Shown here piece after piece: positions 1-9,199 of a stretch of DNA of 64,000 nucleotides. Below the pieces are notes generated by a model that saw only the letters and a list, made by a program, of their open reading frames with translations, was not told the origin of the DNA and did no database searches. The position numbers and the translations under genes are program-made. Positions within the stretch are counted from its first letter, which is position 1, and each line of letters begins with the position of its first letter. Location of the stretch: positions 1,108,501 through 1,172,500 of the forward strand of contig NC_014657.1 of the NCBI RefSeq assembly GCF_000166335.1. Direction: 5' to 3'. Source of the stretch: Caldicellulosiruptor owensensis OL. Its GTDB lineage: Bacteria > Bacillota > Thermoanaerobacteria > Caldicellulosiruptorales > Caldicellulosiruptoraceae.

Positions 1-1
1 A

Positions 2-97
2 AAGATGATGAGGGATGCTAAAGTAACTCAGATATTTGAAGGTGCAAATCAAATTCAGAGAAATATTATCGCGTCTGAAATCATAAAAGAGTATTAA
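2..97 (+). CDS. Acyl-CoA dehydrogenase, C-terminal end (partial)
   Basis: Only the last 31 codons are inside the window; the gene begins upstream. The visible peptide contains the C-terminal acyl-CoA dehydrogenase signature around QIFEGANQIQRNIIA, which in this family lies near the FAD and tetramer contacts. The enzyme would oxidise acyl-CoA (or reduce enoyl-CoA in a butyryl-CoA dehydrogenase-type role) and exchange electrons with the ETF encoded next. The 32-nt gap to etfB suggests one operon. Substrate cannot be judged from this fragment. Confidence 0.8.
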   Translation, partial: KMMRDAKVTQIFEGANQIQRNIIASEIIKEY

Positions 98-129
98 ATC
101 TTTAAGACTTTAGGGGGAGTTTTTGAAAG

Positions 130-918
130 ATGAAAATTCTTGTGTGTATAAAACAAGTCGTTAATCCAGAAAAGGTGGAGTATAATCCTGAAACCAGGAC
201 AATAAAAAGAAATGCTCAGCATTTGATGAACAATCCTGCAGACCTTAGCGCTTTAGAATTTGCTCTTAGAATAAAAGACGTTTATAAAGATGTTCATATC
301 ACAACGCTTTCAATGGGTCCTTCAGAATGTGAGAGCAAAATAAAAGAACTTATAGAAGTGGGTTGTGATAGCTGTGTGCTTTTAAGTGATAAAAGACTTG
401 CTGGTTCTGATGCGTATTCTACTGCGTATGCGCTGGCAAAGGCTATTGAAAAGCTTGGCAACTTTGACTTGATACTGTGTGGTGAATCTTCCTTAGATGG
501 TGAGACATCTATTGTCCCACCTCAGATAGCAGAATATCTTAATATTCCTCACATAGCATTTGCAAGTAATATAAAGGTTTTAGAGCTGCAGCGAATAGAA
601 GTTGAAAGAAAAGTTAAAAATACAGTGTTTAAGTTTGAGGTAAACCTGCCGGCATTAATTTCTGTGAAAAAAGAAAGTAGCTATCTTAGGCTTCCAAAAC
701 TAAGCTTCATGATAAAAGCTCTTTCTTATACTCCTCAAGTCTTGAGTTTAGATGATTTAGAAAATTTTGATTTTAGCAAAGTAGGAGCAGAAGGTTCAAA
801 GACCTCGGTCGATAGATTTGTTGAACAATGCTTTGAAGATGTTAAATGTGAAATTTATGAAGAGATTGAAGATGCTCAAATAGAGTGTATAGCTGACCTT
901 GTTACGAGATTCCTATAA
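130..918 (+). CDS. etfB: Electron transfer flavoprotein, beta subunit
   Basis: This is the beta subunit of the soluble ETF heterodimer, which carries electrons to or from acyl-CoA dehydrogenases. The 262-residue length is normal for EtfB. It opens with the family-typical MKILVCIKQV strand, and the nucleotide-binding adenosine-fold region follows, including the segment LCGESSLDGETSIVPPQIAE near residue 120. The ATG is preceded by AGGGGGAG at 112-119. It lies between an acyl-CoA dehydrogenase gene and etfA, so the three probably act together. Whether this ETF is electron-bifurcating cannot be settled by eye. The C-terminal quarter looks more divergent than the rest. Confidence 0.9.
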   Translation: MKILVCIKQVVNPEKVEYNPETRTIKRNAQHLMNNPADLSALEFALRIKDVYKDVHITTLSMGPSECESKIKELIEVGCDSCVLLSDKRLAGSDAYSTAYALAKAIEKLGNFDLILCGESSLDGETSIVPPQIAEYLNIPHIAFASNIKVLELQRIEVERKVKNTVFKFEVNLPALISVKKESSYLRLPKLSFMIKALSYTPQVLSLDDLENFDFSKVGAEGSKTSVDRFVEQCFEDVKCEIYEEIEDAQIECIADLVTRFL

Positions 919-953
919 AAACTTCAATTTCATAAGGGGGACTAAAAAGAGAA

Positions 954-1958
954 ATGGAACATGTGATATTTGTACCGGCAATTTATCATGTTGATGAAAT
1001 CTCACAGCTTGCTTCTCTTCTTTCTTTCATTGATAACAGAATTGCAGTTAAAGATAAAAAGATTATTTTATACCTATATTCAAATAGGCAAGTGGAGGAT
1101 AAAGATATAAATTACCTAAAAACACTTCCAGTAAGTCAAATTGTCATCTATGAAAATGACCTTTTTTCAGACTGGGAACAGCCTTACATCGAAGCTATAA
1201 CCCAGCATATAAATACAATAAAACCTCATGCCGTCATTTCAACATCAAGCGATTTTATAAAGTCAATTTTAGCAAGAGTTGCTGCACGCTTTTCATGTGG
1301 GTTTGCTGTTGATTGTACAGACCTTATTTTTGATGAGAGTACTCACAACTACAGTTTTTTGAAGCCTGCATATGCAGGAAATATAAACGCTAAGATTTCA
1401 GTCAAAAATTCTTCTATTGTCTTTGCTACCTTAAAAATAAAAAATGTAGCTGAATGTTCTTTTGAGGCTGTTGATAGCAAAGTGGAGATTGTTGAAAGTC
1501 TCTTTGAGGACCTTAAGCCTTTTTCTGGCAAAATTAAGATTATTGAAAAAAATTTAGCTCAGAATATTGATAACAAACTTGAAAGTGCTAAAATAGTTAT
1601 TGGTGTAGGAAGAGGAATTAAAGACAAGGAAAATTTAAAATATGCCTTTGAACTTGCAAATCTTTTAAACGGTGCGGTGGGTGTCACGCGGCCGCTTGTT
1701 GACATGGGCTGGCTTGACAAAGAATATCAAATTGGTCAAAGTGGCAAGATTGTATCACCACAGATATATTTTGCTTTTGGTGTTTCGGGTGCAGTCCATC
1801 ATATTTATGGGATTGGCAATCCAAAACTCATAATAGCAGTTAACAAAAACAAAGATGCGCAGATTTTTAAAATTGCTCATTACGGGATTGTAGCAGATGC
1901 TACCTCTATTATGAAAAGTTTTATAAAAGCTTTTAAAAGTAGGCTCAAAGGCTGCTGA
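954..1958 (+). CDS. etfA: Electron transfer flavoprotein, alpha subunit
   Basis: This is the FAD-carrying alpha subunit of ETF. The C-terminal domain has the family signature in order: GVGRGIKD, then TRPLVDMGWL, then the FAD-binding stretch GQSGKIVSPQIYFAFGVSGA and the HHIYGI segment, ending with ADATSIMKSFIKAFK. The length of 334 residues is normal. It starts 35 nt after etfB and shares its direction, which indicates co-transcription. Electrons would pass between this FAD and the upstream acyl-CoA dehydrogenase. The N-terminal domain is weakly conserved, as is usual in this family. Confidence 0.9.
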   Translation: MEHVIFVPAIYHVDEISQLASLLSFIDNRIAVKDKKIILYLYSNRQVEDKDINYLKTLPVSQIVIYENDLFSDWEQPYIEAITQHINTIKPHAVISTSSDFIKSILARVAARFSCGFAVDCTDLIFDESTHNYSFLKPAYAGNINAKISVKNSSIVFATLKIKNVAECSFEAVDSKVEIVESLFEDLKPFSGKIKIIEKNLAQNIDNKLESAKIVIGVGRGIKDKENLKYAFELANLLNGAVGVTRPLVDMGWLDKEYQIGQSGKIVSPQIYFAFGVSGAVHHIYGIGNPKLIIAVNKNKDAQIFKIAHYGIVADATSIMKSFIKAFKSRLKGC

Positions 1959-1990
1959 TTTTTTGAGGTGCACTGGAGGAAGTTTAAGTA

Positions 1991-2878
1991 ATGCAAAGAA
2001 AATTTTCAGTATATGTTCTTTTAATAACAATTGCTTTCTTTCTTTTTTTAAGTGGATGTTCGTATCTATTTCAAAGTTCTGACTTTTGGGGAACAAATTC
2101 AGCCCAGTTTTTAGATAAGCAAGTATGTAGTGTATTTTTTTTGGATGTAGGTCAGGGAGATAGTATACTGATAAAAACACCCGAAAATAAGTTTGTATTG
2201 ATTGACTCAGGGCCGAATTCTGCTGAACAGGATGTTTTACAAACCTTAGATAGATTAAATGTCCAAAAATTGAATGTGGTGATTGCAACTCATCCGCATG
2301 AGGACCATATTGGCAATATGGACAAGATTATTTCTAAATATGACATAGAAAGATTTTATACAACCAATAAAACAACAAATACTCAGACATTTGAGGATAT
2401 GCTAAACGCACTGAAGAAAAAGAACCTAAAAATTTCAATTGCAAGACCATTTGATAGACTGAAATTAAATGGTGTTACATTGACTTTTTTATCACCTCTT
2501 AAAGATTATGATGATTTGAATGATTCAAGTGTGGTTGTCATGCTTGAATTTGCGGGAAAAAGGGTGTTATTTACTGGCGATATTTCAAAGAATGTGGAAT
2601 ATGACGTAGTAAGGAATGTTCATGATATAAAGGCAGATGTTTTGAAGGTTTCTCATCATGGAAGCTATGCTGCAACTTCAAGTTTATTTTTAGAAAAGGT
2701 AAATCCCAAAGTAGCTGTCATAAGTGTGGGGAAAGACAATCCCTATGGTCATCCACACCTATCCACAATAAGGAGATTGGAGAAATTTAAAGTAAAAATA
2801 TTCACAACAGAACAAAATGGCAACATTGCTGCACTGATATTTCCAGATGGCACATTAAAACTCATCACCCAGAGATAG
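1991..2878 (+). CDS. ComEC/Rec2-like metallo-beta-lactamase-fold lipoprotein
   Basis: This is a 295-residue secreted hydrolase resembling the free-standing beta-lactamase domain of ComEC. The N-terminus is a lipoprotein signal with the lipobox LSGC at about residues 20-23, so the mature protein should be tethered to the outer face of the membrane. The fold motifs are visible: FFLDVGQGDSILIKTP, the metal site THPHEDHIGN (about residues 99-108), FTGDIS, and KVSHHGSY. Such proteins are probably nucleases or phosphodiesterases, but the substrate is unproven. The true multi-membrane ComEC channel is not present here. It sits 18 nt before the Wzz-like gene, so it may be read together with the polysaccharide locus. 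Confidence 0.85.
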   Translation: MQRKFSVYVLLITIAFFLFLSGCSYLFQSSDFWGTNSAQFLDKQVCSVFFLDVGQGDSILIKTPENKFVLIDSGPNSAEQDVLQTLDRLNVQKLNVVIATHPHEDHIGNMDKIISKYDIERFYTTNKTTNTQTFEDMLNALKKKNLKISIARPFDRLKLNGVTLTFLSPLKDYDDLNDSSVVVMLEFAGKRVLFTGDISKNVEYDVVRNVHDIKADVLKVSHHGSYAATSSLFLEKVNPKVAVISVGKDNPYGHPHLSTIRRLEKFKVKIFTTEQNGNIAALIFPDGTLKLITQR

Positions 2879-2896
2879 AAAGGAGAAAAGCCAAAA

Positions 2897-3685
2897 ATGA
2901 TTTATATATTCAAAAAGAGAATTAAGGATATAATAGTAATAGTTGTATTATTTTTGATACTATCAGCTGTGATTGTACAATTTTTTACAAAAACTTTGTG
3001 GACAGCTGAGACAAACCTAAGGATTGACAATAATCTTTTAAATCCATTCAACTTCAATACTACTTCATCACCCGGCGTTTCCAATATGGTGCAAGGTTTG
3101 TATTCCAACGTGACTGCATTGGATTTGAACAAAGAATACTTAGAGATGGTGGCGCTAAATCCTCCTTTTATTGACTATGTCACAAGCAGATATGGTGAAG
3201 ATGAGAGATTTGGAGTTTTTATTGAACCTAAAGCTTCAAAGAGCGGGATAAACTATGTTGTTATAAAAGCTGTGGCTGATTCACAGACTGCTGCGCAGAA
3301 TATGCTAAATGAATATCTCAAAGATTTAGATAATCAGGTAATCTCAGATTTGAAAAGTAAGTCAGAAGCTGCTCAAAAACTTTTGGATGAGCTTTTGCTT
3401 GAAAGAAGCAAATATGAAAAGACCAGTTTGACTTCAAGTGAACAAGAACAACTAAGCCAGATTTCAGCTGCTATAAGTCTTATCAAGTGGGTGAATGGAC
3501 ATTACAGCAAAGTGATTGATTTAAAAAGTGCCATTTATCAATATGGAAAAGTAAAGGTATATGAGTCTGCTGGAAGCAAGTTCGAAAAGGCATTGAGAGT
3601 TGTTGCTGGAATGCTGGCAGGTGTGATTATTGCAATTTTGTATGTAATATATAGAGAGAGAGAATATATTATCCATAATTTATAA
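2897..3685 (+). CDS. Wzz/YveK-like polysaccharide chain-length or export protein
   Basis: The 262-residue protein has two membrane segments, about residues 10-30 and 232-251, flanking an extracytoplasmic region with a helical, coiled-coil-like centre (about residues 125-175). This is the layout of Wzz/YveK chain-length regulators that work with surface polysaccharide polymerases. No tyrosine-kinase domain is fused and no separate kinase gene is next to it. The assignment rests on topology and on its position directly before four nucleotide-sugar genes. It could modulate polymer length or anchor the export machine. AAGGAG lies 11 nt before the ATG. Confidence 0.7.
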   Translation: MIYIFKKRIKDIIVIVVLFLILSAVIVQFFTKTLWTAETNLRIDNNLLNPFNFNTTSSPGVSNMVQGLYSNVTALDLNKEYLEMVALNPPFIDYVTSRYGEDERFGVFIEPKASKSGINYVVIKAVADSQTAAQNMLNEYLKDLDNQVISDLKSKSEAAQKLLDELLLERSKYEKTSLTSSEQEQLSQISAAISLIKWVNGHYSKVIDLKSAIYQYGKVKVYESAGSKFEKALRVVAGMLAGVIIAILYVIYREREYIIHNL

Positions 3686-3729
3686 TTTTTTCAAGATATC
3701 AGAATTAGAATGGAGATGAGGATCTAAAA

Positions 3730-4839
3730 ATGATCTCGCTTATTGATTTGAAAAGACAGTACAAAAGCATTTCACAGGAAATAATAGAAAGTGTGAAAGA
3801 AGTCTTTGAAAGCGGACAATATATTTTAGGACCAAAAGTTGCAGAGTTTGAGAAAAAGTGTGCTGAATATCTGAATGTAAAACACACAATAGGTGTTGGA
3901 AATGGTACAGACGCCCTTGTCATAGCACTTGAAAGCCTTGGTATAGGAAAAGGTGATGAGGTTATAACCACTCCTTTTACCTTTTTTGCAACAGCTGAGG
4001 CAATAATGAGAGTGGGTGCAAAACCAGTTTTTGTTGACATTGACCCTCTGTCGTACAACATAGACCCTGAAAAGATAGAAGAGAAGATTTCTGAGCGCAC
4101 AAAAGCTATTATTCCTGTCCATATATTTGGTCAAGTTTGCGACATGAAGAAAATAGTACAAATTGCCAAAAAGTATAACTTGTATATTATCGAAGATGCC
4201 TGCCAGGCATTTGGTGCTGAATTTGAAGGGAAAAAAGCAGGCACAATTGGAGATGTGGGATGTTTTTCGTTCTTTCCTACAAAGAACTTAGGCGGGTTTG
4301 GCGACGGTGGTCTGATTGTAACAGATTCTGACGAGATTGCGGAAAGAGCAAGGATGCTCAGACAGCATGGTTCTAAAAAGAAGTATTTCAATGAAATGAT
4401 AGGATTTAACAGCAGGCTTGACGAAGTGCAGGCAGCAATACTTCTTGTTAAACTCAAATATATTGACAGTTGGAATAGAAGAAGAATAAAAATAGCTCAA
4501 AAGTTTTCTACAGAGCTTAAGCTTGATGGACTTGTCACTCCCAAAAAGTGCAATAGTTTTGAGTTTGGACACATATATCATCTGTATGTTCTACAACATG
4601 AAAAAAGAGAGCTTATAATGGAATATTTAGCCCAGAAAGGAATTGCAACAGGTATATATTATCCTGTACCACTACATTTAACTAAAGCCTTGAGCTTTTT
4701 GGGATATAAAGAAGGTGATTTTGAGGTTGCTGAAAGGCTTTGCAAAAAGTCATTTGCAATTCCAATGTTTCCTGAACTGACAGATGAAGAGATAGAGTAT
4801 ATAACAACTTCAATAAATCAATTTGGAGGGAATTTATAA
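3730..4839 (+). CDS. DegT/DnrJ/EryC1 nucleotide-sugar aminotransferase (WbpE-like)
   Basis: This is a PLP-dependent sugar aminotransferase of 369 residues. Visible landmarks are GVGNGTDAL (about 55-63), the PLP-contacting Asp in IIEDACQAFGA (Asp156) and the Schiff-base lysine in FFPTKNLGGFGDGG (Lys185). In the WbpABED-type pathway this enzyme adds an amino group at C3 of the UDP-3-keto sugar acid. The next three genes match the other pathway steps, which supports that role over another sugar substrate. Its TAA overlaps the ATG of the following dehydrogenase by one base (TAATG), implying translational coupling. Confidence 0.85.
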   Translation: MISLIDLKRQYKSISQEIIESVKEVFESGQYILGPKVAEFEKKCAEYLNVKHTIGVGNGTDALVIALESLGIGKGDEVITTPFTFFATAEAIMRVGAKPVFVDIDPLSYNIDPEKIEEKISERTKAIIPVHIFGQVCDMKKIVQIAKKYNLYIIEDACQAFGAEFEGKKAGTIGDVGCFSFFPTKNLGGFGDGGLIVTDSDEIAERARMLRQHGSKKKYFNEMIGFNSRLDEVQAAILLVKLKYIDSWNRRRIKIAQKFSTELKLDGLVTPKKCNSFEFGHIYHLYVLQHEKRELIMEYLAQKGIATGIYYPVPLHLTKALSFLGYKEGDFEVAERLCKKSFAIPMFPELTDEEIEYITTSINQFGGNL

Positions 4840-6152
4840 TGAATGAAATTGCACAAAAACTTCTTGAGAAGATTGAGAACAAAACAGCAGTAATTGGAGT
4901 TGTGGGGCTTGGGTATGTAGGGCTTCCGCTTGCTGTCGAAAAGGCAAAAGCAGGGTACAAGGTTATTGGATTTGATATACAGCAAAAGAGAGTTGACATG
5001 GTAAACAGAGGCCAAAATTATATAGGCGATGTTGTGGACAAAGAACTTGCTGATCTTGTAAAGGAAGGTAGAATCTTTGCCACAACTGACTACAGCAAAA
5101 TTAGTGATGTTGATGCTGTTGCTATATGTGTTCCCACTCCACTTGATAAATACAAACAGCCAGACATTTCGTACGTTGTAAATTCTACAAGGGAGATTGC
5201 AAAATACCTTCACAGAGGGATGTTGGTTGTTTTAGAGAGTACTACATATCCAGGGACAACTGAAGAAGTGGTAAAACCTATCTTGGAAGAAAGTGGGCTA
5301 AAATGCGGTGAGGATTTCTTCTTAGCTTTTTCACCTGAAAGAGTTGACCCGGGCAACAAGGTGTATAACACAAAGAACACACCAAAGGTTGTAGGCGGTG
5401 TGACAAAAACATGTACTGAGATAGCTGCAAGGCTTTACGAGAATGTGTTAGAAGGAGAGGTATTCAAGGTTAGCTCTCCACGAGTTGCAGAAATGGAAAA
5501 GATTTTGGAAAACACCTTCAGAAATATAAACATTGCCCTTGTAAACGAAATGGCTATTTTGTGCGAAAGGATGAACATTGATATTTGGGAGGTCATTGAA
5601 GCAGCAAAGACAAAACCATATGGGTTTATGGCATTTTATCCTGGACCTGGGCTTGGTGGTCATTGCATACCGATTGACCCGTTTTATCTTACTTGGAAAG
5701 CGCGTGAATATGATTACAATACAAGGCTCATTGAGATAGCTGGTGAGATAAACAACTATATGCCAGAGTACGTGGTTGAAAGAGTTATGAAAATCCTCAA
5801 CAAATTCAAAAAACCTTTGAACGGCTCAAAAATTTTAATTTTAGGCGTGGCATACAAAAAAGATATTGATGATATAAGAGAGTCACCTGCATTGAAAATT
5901 ATAGAGATTTTTGAAAAAGAGAATGCAGAGGTAGAATACAATGACCCATATGTACCGAGTTTTACTTATAATGGCAAACAATATTTCTCGGTAGATTTTA
6001 CAGCAGAGTCGCTCAAAAAGTATGATATAGTTGTTATCACAACAGACCACTCAAAATATGATTATAAGTTTATCGTAGAGAATGCTAACCTCATTTTTGA
6101 TACAAGAAACGCAACAAAAGGCATAAAATCAGACAAGGTTTATAAACTATAA
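4839..6152 (+). CDS. Nucleotide-sugar 6-dehydrogenase (WbpA/WecC-like)
   Basis: This 437-residue NAD-dependent UDP-sugar dehydrogenase oxidises the C6 hydroxyl of a UDP-hexose to a uronic acid. The Rossmann motif VVGLGYVGLPLA occupies about residues 21-32, and the catalytic cysteine is Cys276 in GPGLGGHCIPIDPF. The C-terminal domain shows GVAYKKDIDDIRESP. Among relatives it resembles UDP-GlcNAc (WbpA) or UDP-ManNAc (WecC) dehydrogenases. The neighbouring aminotransferase, Gfo/Idh oxidoreductase and acetyltransferase favour a WbpA-like role on UDP-GlcNAc, which is an inference from context. Confidence 0.88.
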   Translation: MNEIAQKLLEKIENKTAVIGVVGLGYVGLPLAVEKAKAGYKVIGFDIQQKRVDMVNRGQNYIGDVVDKELADLVKEGRIFATTDYSKISDVDAVAICVPTPLDKYKQPDISYVVNSTREIAKYLHRGMLVVLESTTYPGTTEEVVKPILEESGLKCGEDFFLAFSPERVDPGNKVYNTKNTPKVVGGVTKTCTEIAARLYENVLEGEVFKVSSPRVAEMEKILENTFRNINIALVNEMAILCERMNIDIWEVIEAAKTKPYGFMAFYPGPGLGGHCIPIDPFYLTWKAREYDYNTRLIEIAGEINNYMPEYVVERVMKILNKFKKPLNGSKILILGVAYKKDIDDIRESPALKIIEIFEKENAEVEYNDPYVPSFTYNGKQYFSVDFTAESLKKYDIVVITTDHSKYDYKFIVENANLIFDTRNATKGIKSDKVYKL

Positions 6153-6181
6153 AAAATACAAGGTAACGGAGGATTTGTTAC

Positions 6182-7306
6182 ATGGAAAAGTTAAAAATCT
6201 GTCTTGTTGGATGTGGGAGAATATCATTCAAACATGCTGAGGCTTATGCCAACAACTATGACCAGCTTGAGGTTGTGGGATTTTGTGACTTAGATAGCCA
6301 GAAAGCTTTGAGGACAAGACAAAAGTATTATGAACTGCTTGCAACCAAAGGAATTGAAATAAAAAAGGATATACCCATATACACCGATTATATAAAGATG
6401 TTAAAAGATCAAGAATGTGACATAGTTGACATAGCAACATACAGTGGGTGCCATGCTGAGCAGACACTTGTTGCTTTGGATTTTAACAAGCATGTGATTG
6501 TAGAAAAGCCCATGGCACTTTCAATAGAAGATGCAGATTTGATGATTAAAAAAGCAAGAGAAAAGAGAAAAGTACTTGGTGTATGTCTGCAAAACAGGTT
6601 TAATAAAAGTGTGCAAAAACTTAAAAGTACCATCGACAGTGGCAAATTCGGCAAGATACTGTACGCTGTTGCAAGTATTAGATGGAATAGAAACAATGAA
6701 TACTACAGACAAGATAGCTGGAGAGGCACATGGGAACAAGATGGTGGTGCGCTTATGAACCAATGTACCCACAACATTGACCTTTTACAATGGATAATAG
6801 GTTCTGAGGTTGACGAGATTTATGGTGATATAGAAACATTTTTAAGACCGATTGAAGCAGAAGATACAGGATTTGCTATCTTGAAATTCAAAAGTGGGGC
6901 AAGAGGAATTGTTGAAGGGACTACATGTGTTTGGCCTTCAAATTTGGAAGAGACGCTCAGCGTATTTGGTCAAACAGGCACAGCAGTGCTTGGTGGTACA
7001 TCGGTTAACAGAATTGTTGTGTGGCGTGTGCCTGATGAGGATGAAAAAGAGGCTTTAGAAAAGTTTGCCGAAAATCCAGACAATGTATACGGGTTTGGTC
7101 ACACTCCTCTTTTCAGGGATGTTATTGAAGCCATCAAAAGCGGACGGAATCCACTGGTAACTGGAGAGGAAGGTAAAAAGTCGCTTGAGATAATCCTGGG
7201 TATTTATAAATCAGCAATTGAGAAAAGACCTGTAAAACTGCCTGTTACCAACTTTTCGACAATGAATATGAAAAACAGTTATGAAAGGCAGAGATTAGTA
7301 AGATGA
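6182..7306 (+). CDS. Gfo/Idh/MocA oxidoreductase (WbpB-like)
   Basis: This 374-residue NAD(P)-dependent oxidoreductase has the N-terminal dinucleotide motif VGCGRISFKHAEAY and the family hallmark EKPMA at about residues 107-111. A second conserved patch, GGALMNQCTHNIDLLQWI, carries residues typical of the active site. In a UDP-GlcNAc3NAcA pathway the WbpB-type enzyme oxidises C3 of the UDP-uronate to a ketone for the aminotransferase. The stop overlaps the next start by 4 nt (ATGA). Generic Gfo/Idh assignment is certain; the exact substrate is inferred from the gene cluster. Confidence 0.85.
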   Translation: MEKLKICLVGCGRISFKHAEAYANNYDQLEVVGFCDLDSQKALRTRQKYYELLATKGIEIKKDIPIYTDYIKMLKDQECDIVDIATYSGCHAEQTLVALDFNKHVIVEKPMALSIEDADLMIKKAREKRKVLGVCLQNRFNKSVQKLKSTIDSGKFGKILYAVASIRWNRNNEYYRQDSWRGTWEQDGGALMNQCTHNIDLLQWIIGSEVDEIYGDIETFLRPIEAEDTGFAILKFKSGARGIVEGTTCVWPSNLEETLSVFGQTGTAVLGGTSVNRIVVWRVPDEDEKEALEKFAENPDNVYGFGHTPLFRDVIEAIKSGRNPLVTGEEGKKSLEIILGIYKSAIEKRPVKLPVTNFSTMNMKNSYERQRLVR

Positions 7307-8043
7307 GATTTATAAGTGAGAAAGCAAAAATAGCTGAAGACGTTGAAATAGGCTATTTTGTTGTGATAGAAGATGATGTTAAGATAGGTAGCGGATGCAA
7401 GATTGGTCACAACGTAATTATAAAAAAAGGAAGCATTATAGGAGACAATGTCGAAATTTCTGATGGGACAATTATAGGAAAATCTCCTCAAAAGGCTATT
7501 GCGAGCAAAACCACAGAAGAAATTGTTCTTCCACCCGCTAAAATAGGTAACAACGTCAAGATTGGAGCAAATAGCATAATCTACAGGGGTGCTATAATCT
7601 CAGACAATGTCTTTATAGCTGATCTTGTGACAATAAGAGAAAATGTAAGTGTTGGTGAGTACACCATTATAGGTCGTGGTGTTAGCATAGAAAACAAAAC
7701 AATTATTGGAAGTTATTGTAAAATAGAGACAAATGCATATATCACTGCTCTTTCAGAGATTGAGGATTGGGCGTTTATTGCACCGTGTGTTGTTACCTCA
7801 AACGATAATTTTGCGGGAAGAGGGAAGGACAGGGCAAAGTATTTCAAAGGTGTTACAGTGAAACGAGGTGGCAGGATAGGTGCAAATGCAACTGTGCTTC
7901 CCGGCAAGGTTATTGGAGAAGAAGGGTTTGTAGGTGCCGGTAGTGTTGTTACAAAAGATGTCATGCCAAGAAAGATTGTTGTGGGAAATCCTGCAAGGGA
8001 GATAAAAGATGTGCCGGCTGATCAGTTACTTGAAAACCAATAA
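7303..8043 (+). CDS. Hexapeptide-repeat N-acetyltransferase (WbpD-like)
   Basis: The 246-residue protein is built from many imperfect I-G-x-x-x-x hexapeptide repeats (for example VKIGSGCKIGHNVIIKKG and GNNVKIGANSIIYRGAI), which form a left-handed beta helix that binds acetyl-CoA. The C-terminal part, with GRIGANATVLPGKVIGEEGFVGAGSVVTKD in successive turns, is typical of sugar O- or N-acetyltransferases. After a WbpE-like aminotransferase it should acetylate the new C3 amino group. A 35-nt overlap with the next gene suggests tight coupling. Confidence 0.83.
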   Translation: MRFISEKAKIAEDVEIGYFVVIEDDVKIGSGCKIGHNVIIKKGSIIGDNVEISDGTIIGKSPQKAIASKTTEEIVLPPAKIGNNVKIGANSIIYRGAIISDNVFIADLVTIRENVSVGEYTIIGRGVSIENKTIIGSYCKIETNAYITALSEIEDWAFIAPCVVTSNDNFAGRGKDRAKYFKGVTVKRGGRIGANATVLPGKVIGEEGFVGAGSVVTKDVMPRKIVVGNPAREIKDVPADQLLENQ

Positions 8044-9199
8044 GTATGAATTTTTGCTTGCTGCAGGTGCTGCTGCTACTATGCAATTTGTTAGATATTC
8101 GTATTTTCCTGTATATTTGTTCTTCTTGGTGGTATTTTTTACAGCCTTTTATGTCTATAAACTGAAAATAAAATTTGACATTTTGAATTTTGTTCCTATG
8201 TTTTTTTATGTGAGCCTTGCATTGATTTCTCTCTTGTTACTAAATGTCAGTTTAGACAAGGACAAGGCTATTATAGGTGTAATAAATGCTTTTGTATTCC
8301 CAGCAATATTTTATATCTTCCTCATTTCATGTAACGAAGATTGCATTTTGAAAACAGAAAAAATATGGTTGTTTTTATTAGCAATTGCTTCAGTTGTATG
8401 TATTTTCGAATTTTTATACTATATAGCTTTCAAAAGTTTTAGAGAGAGAACTATTTCAATCTTTTTTAATCCAAACACATTTGCGTTTTTTTTAGTTATG
8501 GTTTATCCGCTTGTGATAAACAAGTTAGAAGATGAAAAGTCAAAACTTTTGATATCACTTTTAATATTTACAGAAATCTTACTTTCTGGTTCAAGGACAG
8601 GGTTTGTAGTATATATATTTGAGTTTTTTCTTATAAATATTTACCTTATTAGAAAAAATATCTTAACGGTTTTCTTGGCACTGGCTGGTATATTGACTAT
8701 TTTTCTACCCAAGATTCTTTACAGAATTCCCAAACTGGGTGATATAACAAATCCTAAAACAGCTGTAGGGCAGAGAGTTTTTGTAATTGAGTTTGTCTTG
8801 AAATATTTTTCACACAGAAGCCTGTTTGAAGGAATTGGCGCAGGTCAATTTGATCTATTTTTTAGAAAGTTAAAAGCACCTGGTATAGTTGCCCTTCACT
8901 CGGCACATAATTTGTTTTTAAATGCCCTTATTGAATATGGTATAATAGGATATATGATTTTAGTTTTTATAGTTTATTTTTCGATTTTTCTTTCTGCATA
9001 TAATTTTTTTAAACACAAAGAAGAATATGATAGAAATATTCTTATTGGATTTATTCTTATAACTATTTTTCAGATGTTTGATATGGCTGAAATTACAAAT
9101 AGTAGGATGCTGTTAATTAACATGCTATATACATTTTATCTTTTCTTGCCTATTTACAGATTTAAAAGGTGGAGAGCTATAGATGGAGAATGCATTTAG
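8009..9199 (+). CDS. Polytopic membrane protein, O-antigen polymerase/ligase (Wzy/WaaL) type, copy 1
   Basis: This 396-residue protein consists largely of hydrophobic helices with a longer hydrophilic loop near residues 240-300, the general shape of Wzy polymerases and WaaL-type ligases. The stretch GIGAGQFDLFFRK followed by HSAHNLFLNALIEYGIIGY resembles the conserved ligase-loop and following helix of the O-antigen ligase family. The ATG at 8009 is supported by AAGGGAG at 7995-8001, so the 35-nt overlap with the acetyltransferase gene is probably real. It would polymerise or transfer the surface glycan; which of these cannot be told from sequence. Confidence 0.75.
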   Translation: MCRLISYLKTNKYEFLLAAGAAATMQFVRYSYFPVYLFFLVVFFTAFYVYKLKIKFDILNFVPMFFYVSLALISLLLLNVSLDKDKAIIGVINAFVFPAIFYIFLISCNEDCILKTEKIWLFLLAIASVVCIFEFLYYIAFKSFRERTISIFFNPNTFAFFLVMVYPLVINKLEDEKSKLLISLLIFTEILLSGSRTGFVVYIFEFFLINIYLIRKNILTVFLALAGILTIFLPKILYRIPKLGDITNPKTAVGQRVFVIEFVLKYFSHRSLFEGIGAGQFDLFFRKLKAPGIVALHSAHNLFLNALIEYGIIGYMILVFIVYFSIFLSAYNFFKHKEEYDRNILIGFILITIFQMFDMAEITNSRMLLINMLYTFYLFLPIYRFKRWRAIDGECI

